Part shown: positions 52,665-60,874 of the stretch, one piece after another
How positions within the stretch are numbered: position 1 is the first letter of the stretch
Layout: every line of letters starts with the position of its first letter
Assembly (NCBI RefSeq): GCF_900460065.1
Contig: NZ_UAVD01000039.1
Location: 124,001-188,000 of the forward strand
Origin: Streptomyces griseus
GTDB taxonomy: Bacteria; Actinomycetota; Actinomycetes; Streptomycetales; Streptomycetaceae
Direction of reading: 5' to 3'
DNA: 64,000 nt
Program-made: the position numbers and the translations under genes
Notes under the pieces: model-generated
What the model was told of the DNA's origin: nothing
Databases searched by the model: none
Seen by the model: the letters and a program-made list of their open reading frames with translations, nothing else

Positions 52665-52947
52665 CACCGAAGTCGTCGTCATCGTCGTCGTCGGCCGCCG
52701 AGGGACCGGGGACGACGGAGCTGTCCGGGGTACGGGACGGAGTGGGGGAGCCGCTCGGCGTCGGGGTGTCGGTCGGCGACGTGACCCCGCTCGGCGGCGG
52801 CGTGCCGCGCGGGCTCTCCTCCAGTCGGACGGTGGGAGGCACCTTCGGCGCTTCCGAGGTGTCGGTCATGGCATAGCTGGTGGCCGCTATGCCGAGGGGC
52901 ACGGCGACGACGGCTGCCAGGGCCGCCAGACGAGGTGAGAAAGCCAT
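52654..52947 (-). CDS. small exported Ser/Pro- and Asp-rich protein
   Basis: This 97-residue protein has a signal peptide or anchor (FSPRLAALAAVVAVPLGIAA), then a Thr/Ser/Pro-rich spacer and an acidic tail with a run of seven Asp followed by FGDDG. It is the first gene of an overlapping set with the histidine kinase and response regulator. The acidic tail might bind cations or cationic peptides and so present a signal to the kinase. This is only suggested by context. I know no family name. Confidence 0.7.
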   Translation of the reverse strand: MAFSPRLAALAAVVAVPLGIAATSYAMTDTSEAPKVPPTVRLEESPRGTPPPSGVTSPTDTPTPSGSPTPSRTPDSSVVPGPSAADDDDDDDFGDDG

Positions 52948-53089
52948 GTATTCACCCTGACTGTCCCGGACGGTACGAACATGAAGCGAAGATGAACAAT
53001 CCTTCATCTCCGATGCGCTTCCCGTCCATCTGTGGCAATGCCCGGCCCGGGAGACCCGCCGTTCCCGTCGGATCCCGCGCCCTTCCCGC

Positions 53090-53120
53090 TTGCTTCGAGT
53101 GCACTCGAAGGATTTAGCGT
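53090..53120 (+). promoter_or_regulatory. MerR-type promoter with 19-bp spacer and embedded operator
   Basis: TTGCTT (53090-53095) and TAGCGT (53115-53120) are 19 bp apart, the overlong spacing typical of MerR-activated promoters. The perfect 18-bp palindrome CTTCGAGTGCACTCGAAG (53093-53110) lies between and partly over the -35, where MerR dimers bind. Transcription would start about 53127, next to the gene start. Confidence 0.8.
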
Positions 53121-53127
53121 GGAGGGC

Positions 53128-53628
53128 ATGACGGTGATCGACGGAACCTCCCGGAGCACTCCCGCGACCATCGCGGACCCGCCGCCCACACCGGCGGTGG
53201 ACGCCTGCGCCGCCGCCCCGCGACCGCACCCGCGCCCGGCGGGCAAGGACAGCTACACGATCAGCGAGGTCGTCGCCTTCACCGGACTCACCGCGCACAC
53301 GCTGCGCTGGTACGAGCGCATCGGGCTCATGCCCCACGTCGACCGCTCGCACACCGGCCAGCGACGCTTCAGCAACTGCGACCTCGACTGGCTGGCCTTC
53401 GTCGGCAAGCTGCGGCTGACCGGGATGCCCGTCGCCGACATGGTGCGGTACGCGGAGCTGCTGCGCGAGGGGGAGTCCACCTTCGAGGAACGGCAGGAGC
53501 TGCTGGAGGCGACCCGCCGCGATGTGATCACGCGGATCGCGGAGCTCCACGACACCCTCGCCGTCCTCGACCACAAGATCGAGTTCTACGCGGGCGCCCG
53601 CCGGGCGCCGGAGAGGCACAGCGCCTGA
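53128..53628 (+). CDS. MerR-family transcriptional regulator
   Basis: This regulator of about 166 residues has a disordered N-terminal extension of some 45 residues. The MerR winged helix follows (SYTISEVVAFTGLTAHTLRW, then YERIGLMPHVDRSHTGQRRF), then a dimerisation helix (LREGESTFEERQELLEATRR). No Cys cluster for metals is present, which fits the aldo-keto-reductase-linked MerR group. GTG 53134 (GGAGG 8 nt upstream) is an alternative start, since the ATG at 53128 is too near that site. It is probably autoregulated through the palindrome at 53093-53110 and co-transcribed with the next gene. Confidence 0.92.
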   Translation: MTVIDGTSRSTPATIADPPPTPAVDACAAAPRPHPRPAGKDSYTISEVVAFTGLTAHTLRWYERIGLMPHVDRSHTGQRRFSNCDLDWLAFVGKLRLTGMPVADMVRYAELLREGESTFEERQELLEATRRDVITRIAELHDTLAVLDHKIEFYAGARRAPERHSA

Positions 53629-54644
53629 TGACTGTTGACAAGATCGCCACCGTGGAGCTGGGAACGGGCGGACCGCGCATCGGCGTCCAGGGCCTCGGCT
53701 GCATGGGCATGAGCGAGTTCTACGGGGACACCGACGAACGCGCCGCCCGCGACACCCTCGACGCCGCCCTGGAGGCCGGCGTCACCCTCCTCGACACCGC
53801 CGACGCCTACGGGCGCGGGGCCAACGAGGAGTTCCTCGCCCCGTTCGTCGGGGCCCACCGGGACGAGATCACCCTCGCCACCAAGTTCGCCCTCGTCCGC
53901 ACCGACGACCCGCACTACCGGGCCGTGCGCAATGACCCGGCGTACATCCGCACCGCCGTCGAGGCGAGCCTGCGCCGGCTGGACACCGACGTCATCGACC
54001 TCTACTACATGCACCGCCGGGATCCGGCGGTCCCGTTCGCCGAATCGGTCGGCGCGATGGCGGAGCTGGTCCAGCAGGGCAAGGTCAGGCAGCTCGGGCT
54101 GAGCGAGGTGACCGGCCCCGAACTGCGCGAGGCGTACGCCGTGCACCCGATCGCCGCCCTCCAGTCGGAGTGGTCCCTCTTCAGCCGGGACGTCGAGAGG
54201 AGCGCCGTCGGCGCGGCGGCCGAGCTGGGCGTCACCCTCGTCCCGTACTCACCGCTCGGCCGGGGCTTCCTCACCGGCTCCTTCACCGACGCGGGCAAGG
54301 ACCTCGCCGCGGGCGACTTCCGGGCCCGCCAGCCCCGGTTCAACGGCGCGAACGCCCGCGCGAACGCCGCCCTGCTGGAGCCCGTGCACAAGATCGCCGC
54401 CGCGCACGGGGTCGGCGCCGGGCAGGTGGCCCTCGCCTGGGTCCAGCAGCGCGCCCAGGTGCACGGGCTGAACGTGGTCCCGATCCCCGGCACCCGTAAG
54501 CGCGCCCGCCTCCTGGAGAACGCCGGGGCGACGAGGCTGACGCTGACGGCGGACGAGCTGGCGGTGCTGGAGCCGATCGCGGACCGGGTGGCGGGGGACC
54601 GCTACCCGGACATGAGCAGCACGTCGGCGGCGCGGGAGGAGTAG
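53628..54644 (+). CDS. aldo/keto reductase
   Basis: This 338-residue NADPH-dependent reductase has the AKR barrel. Visible are the catalytic Asp in LDTADAYGRGANEEFL, the Lys in LATKFAL, the active-site His in DLYYMHRRDPAVPF, and the cofactor segments GLSEVTGPELREAY and VVPIPGTRKRARLLENAGA. It shares one base with the MerR stop (TGATG), so expression is coupled. It probably reduces a carbonyl compound sensed directly or indirectly by the MerR regulator. Confidence 0.95.
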   Translation: MTVDKIATVELGTGGPRIGVQGLGCMGMSEFYGDTDERAARDTLDAALEAGVTLLDTADAYGRGANEEFLAPFVGAHRDEITLATKFALVRTDDPHYRAVRNDPAYIRTAVEASLRRLDTDVIDLYYMHRRDPAVPFAESVGAMAELVQQGKVRQLGLSEVTGPELREAYAVHPIAALQSEWSLFSRDVERSAVGAAAELGVTLVPYSPLGRGFLTGSFTDAGKDLAAGDFRARQPRFNGANARANAALLEPVHKIAAAHGVGAGQVALAWVQQRAQVHGLNVVPIPGTRKRARLLENAGATRLTLTADELAVLEPIADRVAGDRYPDMSSTSAAREE

Positions 54645-54686
54645 CCCGCGGGCGTACGCGGGGGCGGTGATCGCCCGGTTCATGAA

Positions 54687-54776
54687 GTTCATGGCGTGTA
54701 CGACGTTCCTGGGGTGCACGGCGCTCGTGGTGTGCCTGACGTTCGTGGCGTGCTTGACGTGCAGGGCGTGCATGGC
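54687..54776. repeat. 18-bp minisatellite, five units
   Basis: Five head-to-tail units (starts 54687, 54705, 54723, 54741, 54759) share the consensus GTTCRTGGSGTGYRYGRC. They lie between the aldo/keto reductase stop and the acyltransferase stop. They read without a stop in several frames, but no gene there is convincing. Confidence 0.8.
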
Positions 54777-54816
54777 CACGGGCGAAGCCCGGACCCGTAC
54801 GCGGGGAGGACGCCCC

Positions 54817-56046
54817 TCACGCCAGCCCCAGCGCGAACACCGCGAACCCCGCCGCGAGCACCCCCGCCAGCGCACGGCGGGCGTTCGCGGCGCGGGTGCC
54901 CGCCTGCCACGGGGCCTCGAAGCGGCGCGCGTAGCGGGCGATCAGCACCAGCAGCGCCGCGAACACCGGCAGCCAGGCGATCCGCGCGAGGACCCAGCCC
55001 ACCGTGTCCGGCGCGGTCGTCAGACCCGCCACCGCCGTCCCCGCCCCGGCCAGCGAGGCCGGTACCGCGGCGGCCAGCATCGCGGTCTGGTGCCAGCACA
55101 GGATCGTCATCGCCGACAGATTGACCACCACGACCGGCGCCCAGAGCAGCGGCTCGCGCAGCAGCCGCCCGAGCCGGTCGCGCAGCAGGATCGCCGCCCC
55201 GCTCTGCGCCGCCGCCAACGCCACGACCAGCAGCGACGGCGGATGCGAGTTCGTCCGTGCCTCGCCCGGCACCCCGACCATCGACGCCGGGTAGTGGAAG
55301 GCGAGCAGCAGCACGGCGAACAGCGCCCCGCCGCCGATCAGCAGCAGCCGGGCCCCGCGCCTCCCGATCCGCCCCTCGCCCCAGGACACGCCGAGCTGAT
55401 ACGCGAACAGCCAGCCGGGCAGGACGTTGAGCACGCTCAGCCAGGACGGCATCGCCTCCGCGAACGGCCCGTAGCGCAGGAAGTCCACGACGGCGACCGA
55501 GACGAGCAGCGGCAGCGCGGCCCAGCCGCCGAGCTTCCGCGCCAGCGTGACGCAGACCGGGGTGAGGGCCGTGACCACGGTGTACACGCCGACGAACCAG
55601 AGCGGCTGGATCACCAGCGTCGACCCCGTACGCAGGGTGTCCCCGGGCACGCCCAGGGAGGACAGCACCGCCAGCAGCACCGCCCACACGGCACTCACCC
55701 CGAGCACCGGCCGGCCGAGGCGGGCCAGCCGGCCGCCCAGCCAGGCCGCCGTCGTCGAGGTCCGGCGGCGGAAGGAGAGCACCGAGGCGTACCCCCCGAC
55801 GAGGAAGAAGATCCCCAGCATCTGGAGCACCCAGCTCGCGGGCGCGAGGCCGGCGAACGTCGAGAGGGGGCTCGCGTTGTGCAGGCCTTCGGCGTCCAGC
55901 CGGAACCCGCCGAGCATCCAGTGGCCGAGCGGTACGGCGAGCAGCGCCAGCGCCCGCAGACCGTCGATCGCCCGGTCGCGGTGGGCGGGGGTGGACGAGT
56001 CGACCCGGGCCGCGAGCCGCCGGCCGTTCTCCAGCAGGGTGTTCAT
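54817..56046 (-). CDS. acyltransferase-3 family membrane protein
   Basis: This 409-residue protein has about ten hydrophobic helices of the acyltransferase-3 (AT3) family. It opens DRAIDGLRALALLAVPLGHW with the family Arg/His region and continues through FFLVGGYASVLSFRRR and QPLWFVGVYTVVTALTPVC. Members O-acylate cell-wall polymers, antibiotics or glycans, using acyl-CoA at the membrane. The ATG at 56046 overlaps the stop of the DUF1023 hydrolase (ATGA), so acylation and a secreted hydrolase act from one transcript. The substrate is unknown. Confidence 0.88.
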   Translation of the reverse strand: MNTLLENGRRLAARVDSSTPAHRDRAIDGLRALALLAVPLGHWMLGGFRLDAEGLHNASPLSTFAGLAPASWVLQMLGIFFLVGGYASVLSFRRRTSTTAAWLGGRLARLGRPVLGVSAVWAVLLAVLSSLGVPGDTLRTGSTLVIQPLWFVGVYTVVTALTPVCVTLARKLGGWAALPLLVSVAVVDFLRYGPFAEAMPSWLSVLNVLPGWLFAYQLGVSWGEGRIGRRGARLLLIGGGALFAVLLLAFHYPASMVGVPGEARTNSHPPSLLVVALAAAQSGAAILLRDRLGRLLREPLLWAPVVVVNLSAMTILCWHQTAMLAAAVPASLAGAGTAVAGLTTAPDTVGWVLARIAWLPVFAALLVLIARYARRFEAPWQAGTRAANARRALAGVLAAGFAVFALGLA

Positions 56047-57278
56047 CGGGCCGCTCCTTCCGGAGCCGGGGCGGTGACCCGCGCCGGAAGGGCGTCCGGG
56101 CCCGGGGCGGTGACCCACGCCGGGAGGGTGTCCGGGACCCGAGTGGCTGCCCACGCCGGGAGGGTGTCCGGGACCGGGTCGGCACCTGCCGGGCCCGGTT
56201 CCGGCGCGTCCGGTTCTTCCGCGTCCGGCGCGACTTCCGTCGCGTCGCCGCGCGCGATGGCGGCGAAGGCCCGCAGCGAATCCGTCCCGGGCGCGAAGTA
56301 ACCGGCGTGCCCCCGGGCCTCGTCCGCCGGCACCCGGCGGGCGCCGAAGGCCGGATCGGTCGGGTCGGTCCCGTGGCCGAGGCCCGCGAAGCGCACGTTC
56401 GGCACGTCGTCGATCCAGTCGGTCGGGTCCTTCGCCGCCCAGACGCGGGCGCTCGTCCGCAGCCCGCCCACGTCGTCGGCGCGCATACCGGGGGAGCCGA
56501 GGACCACCAGGTCGGTGGCGGAGAGGCGGTGTGCGGCCAGACCGCAGACCACCGATCCGTAGCTGTGGCAGAACACCGCCGGCACGGGCAGCCCGTCCGC
56601 CGTCAGGCCCTCCGCGAACCGGGCCAGCCGCCCGGCCCCCGCCTCGGCCAGGCCGCCGGTGGCCGCGTCAATGCCGACGCCCACCGGGGTGGTGTATCCG
56701 ACCCAGGCGATGACGGCGGTCCCCGGGCCGGCCGCCGTGTGCAGGGTCCTGGCCATGCCCTTCGGGGCCCCGTGGCCCGCCACCTTCCGGTCGTAGGTCC
56801 CGGCGTCGTTGTCGGACCCGGGCACCACGACCGAGACCCGGTCCGCCGTGCGCAGGTCCCCGAAGACCTCGGCGACCTGGCCGCGTCCGCGCGGGTCGAA
56901 CGCGATGATCCGGCGGCCGGGGGCGGCGAGCGAGCGGTAGCGGGGGTCGTCCTCGGCCGCCAGCGCGAGGGAGTTGGCGCGGTAGCGCAGTTCGAGGGGC
57001 GCCCCGTCGAGATTCCCGACGACGGACGGATGGGTCACGAGCAGGAGTTGCCGCTCGTCCGCGGTCAACCCCGCGAAGAACGCGGCCACTTCGCCGGGCG
57101 TGGCACGCCCGGGGTCCGGCAGCCGGTCCCCCAGCGCCCGGTCCGCCCGCCACTGCGCACTGCCCGGCGGCGGCCCGGTCAGCGCCTGCTGCGCATCCCC
57201 CGAGACCCAGCCCGCGGTCCCCGCCACCACGCTGGTGGCCAGTGCCAACGCGACCACGGTCCTCGCGTATCGACGCAT
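56043..57278 (-). CDS. secreted DUF1023-type alpha/beta hydrolase
   Basis: This 411-residue protein has a signal peptide (MRRYARTVVALALATSVVAG) and an alpha/beta-hydrolase core: THPSVVGNLDGAPLELRYRA, RIIAFDPRGRGQVAEVFGD, the nucleophile elbow VFCHSYGSVVCGLAAH and the SPGM turn VVLGSPGMRADDVG, with a C-terminal HGTDPTDPAFGARR. The substrate is not known. The last 60 residues are a low-complexity tail built of 12-residue PDTLPAW-type repeats. GGGAGGG precedes the ATG. A paralogue lies at 60875-62083. Confidence 0.88.
   Translation of the reverse strand: MRRYARTVVALALATSVVAGTAGWVSGDAQQALTGPPPGSAQWRADRALGDRLPDPGRATPGEVAAFFAGLTADERQLLLVTHPSVVGNLDGAPLELRYRANSLALAAEDDPRYRSLAAPGRRIIAFDPRGRGQVAEVFGDLRTADRVSVVVPGSDNDAGTYDRKVAGHGAPKGMARTLHTAAGPGTAVIAWVGYTTPVGVGIDAATGGLAEAGAGRLARFAEGLTADGLPVPAVFCHSYGSVVCGLAAHRLSATDLVVLGSPGMRADDVGGLRTSARVWAAKDPTDWIDDVPNVRFAGLGHGTDPTDPAFGARRVPADEARGHAGYFAPGTDSLRAFAAIARGDATEVAPDAEEPDAPEPGPAGADPVPDTLPAWAATRVPDTLPAWVTAPGPDALPARVTAPAPEGAAR
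56071..56180. repeat. 36-bp repeat, about three units, in the hydrolase tail
   Basis: Copies beginning at 56071, 56107 and 56143 repeat at 36-bp intervals and encode related 12-residue segments (PDALPARVTAPA, PDTLPAWVTAPG, PDTLPAWAATRV). They extend a disordered C-terminus. Confidence 0.75.
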
Positions 57279-57419
57279 CGTGCCCTCCCTCTCCGGATCC
57301 GCACCGACCGGTGCGACCGGGAGGAAGGTAGGAAGAGGACGGGTGAGGGGGCGTCACACCGGAGGGCCAACTGCGGGGTGATACCGGAGTAGGGGGTGGT
57401 CCGGGTGCCGGAGGGGCGA

Positions 57420-57600
57420 CGCCCTCGGGGCAACGCCCTGCGGGCCTACGCCTGCCGGGATCAGGTCATGCGAGCGCCCCGGGGGCCGGGTCCTGCGGGT
57501 GTTCACGCCTCGGGGGCAAGGCCCTGGCGGTGTACGCCTCCCGGGATCAGGCCATGCCGGTGCTCCTTGGCGGCAGGGGCCCGCAGGCGTCTACGCCCCC
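57420..57600. repeat. degenerate GC-rich repeats, intergenic and into the RR 3' end
   Basis: The 312-bp gap 57279-57590 holds no gene. Its right part consists of imperfect copies of a roughly 30-bp unit, for example TACGCCTGCCGGGATCAGG (about 57447) and TACGCCTCCCGGGATCAGG (about 57533). Its left part should hold the hydrolase promoter, but I see no strong consensus. Confidence 0.6.
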
Positions 57601-58280
57601 GTGTCCCCCGGCGTCACGAGCCCCGACTCGTACGCGAAGATCACGGCCTGCGCCCGGTCCCGCAGGTCCAGCTTGGCCAGCACCCGCCCGATGTGCGTCT
57701 TCACGGTCTGCTCGGCCAGCACCAGCCGGCCCGCGATCTCCTGGTTCGACAGCCCCCGGGCGATCAGCTCCAGCACCTCGCTCTCGCGCGGGGTCAGGCC
57801 GTGTCGCCGCAGCGCCTGGCCGCCGCGCGTCGCCCCGGAGGGCCGCTGCGCCGCGAAGTCCGCGATCAGCCGCCGGGTCACCGAGGGCGCGAGCAGCGCG
57901 TCCCCGGCCGCGACCACCCGTACCGCCGCGATCAGATCGGCGGGCGGGGCGTCCTTCAGCAGGAACCCGGACGCCCCGGCGCGCAGCGCCTCGTACACGT
58001 AGTCGTCCACGTCGAACGTGGTGAGCATCAGCACCTTCGGCCGGTGCACCACCCCCACCGGCGGGTTCAACAGCTCGCGCGCGGCGGCCAGTCCGTCCAT
58101 CTCCGGCATCCGGACGTCCATCAGCACGACGTCGGGGTGCTGGTTGCGGCTGACGTCGACGCCCTGGCGGCCGTCCGCCGCCTCGCCCACCACGTCGATG
58201 TCGCTCTGCGCGGACAGCAGCGCCGCGAAGCCGGCCCGCACCATGGCCTGGTCGTCGACGATGATCACGCGGATGGTCAC
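57591..58280 (-). CDS. NarL/LuxR-family response regulator
   Basis: This 229-residue regulator has a receiver domain with DD at 9-10, phospho-Asp55 (VVLMDVRMPEMDG), LTTFD and the Lys in FLLKDAP. A LuxR-type helix-turn-helix follows (LTPRESEVLELIARGLSNQE, then IAGRLVLAEQTVKTHIGRVL). The GTG start at 58280 overlaps the kinase stop (GTGA). Targets are unknown. Confidence 0.95.
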   Translation of the reverse strand: MTIRVIIVDDQAMVRAGFAALLSAQSDIDVVGEAADGRQGVDVSRNQHPDVVLMDVRMPEMDGLAAARELLNPPVGVVHRPKVLMLTTFDVDDYVYEALRAGASGFLLKDAPPADLIAAVRVVAAGDALLAPSVTRRLIADFAAQRPSGATRGGQALRRHGLTPRESEVLELIARGLSNQEIAGRLVLAEQTVKTHIGRVLAKLDLRDRAQAVIFAYESGLVTPGDTGA

Positions 58281-59626
58281 AGGTCCTCCGAAGGGGGCGG
58301 AGCGGAAGGCGAAGCGGACGGAGGCAGCGGCATCCGGGCGGCCACCCGGAACCCGCCGTCGGGCAGCGGCCCGGTGTCCAGCGTGCCGCCGGTCAACCGT
58401 ACGCGCTCCCGCATCCCCACCAGCCCGTGTCCGGTCCCGGCGGTCTCCAGCGGCGAAGCGGGCTTCGGCGCGGGCCCGTTGACCACCAGCACGTTCAGAT
58501 GGCCGTCGGCCACCCGGACCGAGACCTGGGTGCGTGCCCCCGGTGCGTGCCGCACGACATTCGCCAGCGCCTCCTGCACGATCCGGTACGCCGACAGATC
58601 CACCGCCGGCGGCACCTCGCCCGGCCCCGCGGCCAGCTCCGTGGCCAGCGACAGCTCCACCGGCAGCCCCGCCCGTACCGTCGCCTCCACCAGTTGCTGG
58701 AGCCGGTCCAGCCCCGGCTGCGGCGCCCGGTCGCCCTCGGTGCCGTCGCTGCGCAGCACCGACAGCAGCCGCCGCATCTCGCCGAGGGACTCCCGCGCTG
58801 CCGCCGCGATCGAGGCGAACTCCTCCCGCGCCGGATCCGGGAGACCGGAGATCCGGTACGGCGCGGAGTCGGCCTGCACCGTGATCACCGACATGTGGTG
58901 CGCGACCACGTCGTGCAGCTCCCGGGCGATCCGCGTCCGCTCCTCCAGCAGCGTGCGCTGCGCCCGTTCCGCCTCGCTGATCGTCTCCTGCTCGGCCAGC
59001 CGCCGGGTCGCCTCGCTCCGTTCCCGTACGGCACCGCCGATCACCAGGACCACCGCGCCGAGGATCGGCAGCAGCAGGGCGCTGCCGGTGTTGCGCTCCG
59101 CCGGTGCGACCAGATGGAGCACCGCCCCGGCCAGGGCCGTCGCCGCCCACACGGCGACCAGCGTCCGCCGCGTCTCGCGCAGGCCGAGGGCCAGCAGCAG
59201 GAAGAGGTACGCGACGAGCCCCGGGGCGGTCCACGGCCAGACGTCGTGCCGCCCGTCGGGGTGCGCCAGCAGCACCAGCGCGCCCATGACGTCGGCGGGG
59301 AAGATGATCCACCATGCCTGGAGGGGCCGGTGGGCCAGCATCAGCAGGGGGGCGGCCTGGGCCACCCCGAGCGCCCCGGCCAGGGCGCCCGGCACGCCGT
59401 ACTGCGAGGTCAGGACGGTGATGGTGACCGGGATGAAGGTCGCGGTCAGGGCGAGCACCACGACGTACGGCAGCAGCCGCTGCCACCGCTTCGGGGCCCC
59501 TGCCAGCAGCGGGGTGGACGGATGGGACGCGTGGGACAGCCCGTGGGCGAGCTCGCGCAGATTGCGGCGGGCGGCGCTCAGCAGGCCGTCGGCGGGCGGC
59601 GGCGGCCCGGCGGGGGAAGTGGACAT
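58277..59626 (-). CDS. NarX-type sensor histidine kinase (HisKA_3)
   Basis: This 449-residue kinase has five or so N-terminal membrane helices (about 50-205) with no large extracellular loop, followed by HisKA_3 (EERTRIARELHDVVAHHMSV, phospho-His about 240). The HATPase domain shows the N-box REALANVV-type stretch (IVQEALANVVRHAPGARTQV) and TGTGHGLVGMRERVRLTGG. All boxes look intact. TAGGCT lies 9 nt upstream of the ATG. It forms an overlapping pair with the response regulator. Confidence 0.94.
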   Translation of the reverse strand: MSTSPAGPPPPADGLLSAARRNLRELAHGLSHASHPSTPLLAGAPKRWQRLLPYVVVLALTATFIPVTITVLTSQYGVPGALAGALGVAQAAPLLMLAHRPLQAWWIIFPADVMGALVLLAHPDGRHDVWPWTAPGLVAYLFLLLALGLRETRRTLVAVWAATALAGAVLHLVAPAERNTGSALLLPILGAVVLVIGGAVRERSEATRRLAEQETISEAERAQRTLLEERTRIARELHDVVAHHMSVITVQADSAPYRISGLPDPAREEFASIAAAARESLGEMRRLLSVLRSDGTEGDRAPQPGLDRLQQLVEATVRAGLPVELSLATELAAGPGEVPPAVDLSAYRIVQEALANVVRHAPGARTQVSVRVADGHLNVLVVNGPAPKPASPLETAGTGHGLVGMRERVRLTGGTLDTGPLPDGGFRVAARMPLPPSASPSAPPPSEDL

Positions 59627-59828
59627 GGCCCGGTCAGCCTAGGCAGGCCGGGGGCCCGGGGGCGTCATACCGGGGTCGCGACCCGGACGAATCCGCCTCA
59701 TACCCCGGTACGGGGTTCGCTCCCGGCGGTGGCACGGTCACGAGCTCCTCGCGGCTCGCGGGCGCGGTCGCGGAGCACCGGTGTTCCCGCCCCCGCCCCT
59801 GCCCAGGAGCCGTCGCCGGGGCGCGGGG

Positions 59829-60788
59829 TCACAGCTCCGCGAGCAGCTGGGCCTTCTTCGCGCTGAACTCGGCGTCCGTCACCAGTCCGGCCCGGTGCAG
59901 CTCGCCGAGGTGATGTATCCGCTCGGCGATGTCCGCCGGATCGCGCCGCCCGGCGTTCACCAGGACCGGAGCGGAGGCGGGCGCGGGCTGGGTCCGGCGC
60001 ACGGACTCCAGGACGGCGGCGGCGAAGGGCAGCGACTCGTGCACCGGCCCGTACCCCAGGCCGAACAGCACGGCGGCCGGATCCTGGTCCGCGGTGGCGG
60101 ACGGCGGCTCGGCGGGCGCGCCCGCGGGCACCCCGTCCTCCGCGTCCCCGCCGCCGGGACCGTGCAGATCGCCCAGGCTGCCGCCGGTGCGGTGGTCGAC
60201 CGGGGCGGCCGCGCGGGGCACCAGGCGCAGATAGCCGTCCAGCGCCTCGGGCGAGCGCCATACGATTCCAGCCAGTTCGCTCACCCGGAAGTTCTGGTCG
60301 CCGGCCTTCCACTTGGCGCTGGAGGCCCCGGTCCAGGACCACCGGAAGGAGATCCGCTCGCCGTCGAAGCTGGCCCGGCCGTCGTACGCCTTGAAGTTCA
60401 TCGGGGCCTCGGGGGCCGCCACCAGGAACCGGTCGGCGCTCTCCCCGGACGCCGGGTCCAGCAGGGCCCGCAACTCGTCCGCGTAGTACTCGGCGAGCAC
60501 TTCCCGCTCCGCCGGAAGCACCAGGCGATAGGGGTCGCACCCCTCCTTGAGCTGCCCGGAGGCAGCCTCCACCAGAGGATCGGCACCCGCTCTCGGCACG
60601 GCACGCAGAACCACCGTGCCCCGCTTGCCGGGGGTCAGCGTCACCGACGACAACGCCGCATACGGGATGCGGCGCTCCCGCAGGCTCTGAAAGAGCTTCG
60701 GTGTGCGGATGCCCCGTTCGAAGCGGATGAGCACGGCGTCGGTGTCGAACTCCCAGGTGGCATGAATTCCGGCCAGCACATCACCCAT
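59829..60788 (-). CDS. DUF4429 protein with C-terminal SHOCT domain
   Basis: This protein of about 319 residues has two DUF4429 repeats (about 1-90 and 130-205), sharing a small beta-sandwich pattern with WEFDTDAVLIRFERGIRTPK and SFDGERISFRWSWTG. A Pro/Ala/Asp linker follows. A SHOCT motif closes the chain (DIAERIHHLGELHRAGLVTD, then AEFSAKKAQLLAEL). SHOCT modules mediate oligomerisation or membrane-linked interactions. The role is unknown. ATG 60788 is chosen, with ATG 60797 as an alternative. Confidence 0.82.
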   Translation of the reverse strand: MGDVLAGIHATWEFDTDAVLIRFERGIRTPKLFQSLRERRIPYAALSSVTLTPGKRGTVVLRAVPRAGADPLVEAASGQLKEGCDPYRLVLPAEREVLAEYYADELRALLDPASGESADRFLVAAPEAPMNFKAYDGRASFDGERISFRWSWTGASSAKWKAGDQNFRVSELAGIVWRSPEALDGYLRLVPRAAAPVDHRTGGSLGDLHGPGGGDAEDGVPAGAPAEPPSATADQDPAAVLFGLGYGPVHESLPFAAAVLESVRRTQPAPASAPVLVNAGRRDPADIAERIHHLGELHRAGLVTDAEFSAKKAQLLAEL

Positions 60789-60874
60789 GTGCCTCATCGT
60801 ATGCGGCACAGTCGCCCGCGTCCCCCCTCGGAGCAAGTCCCAATTAATCCGCCCGACACCGACCTCTACGCGCG

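Noticed and set aside
54667..54816. Cys-patterned peptide read through the 18-bp repeat on the plus strand
   Set aside because: The six-residue periodicity with Cys follows from the 18-bp DNA repeat, all frames look periodic, and there is no ribosome site.
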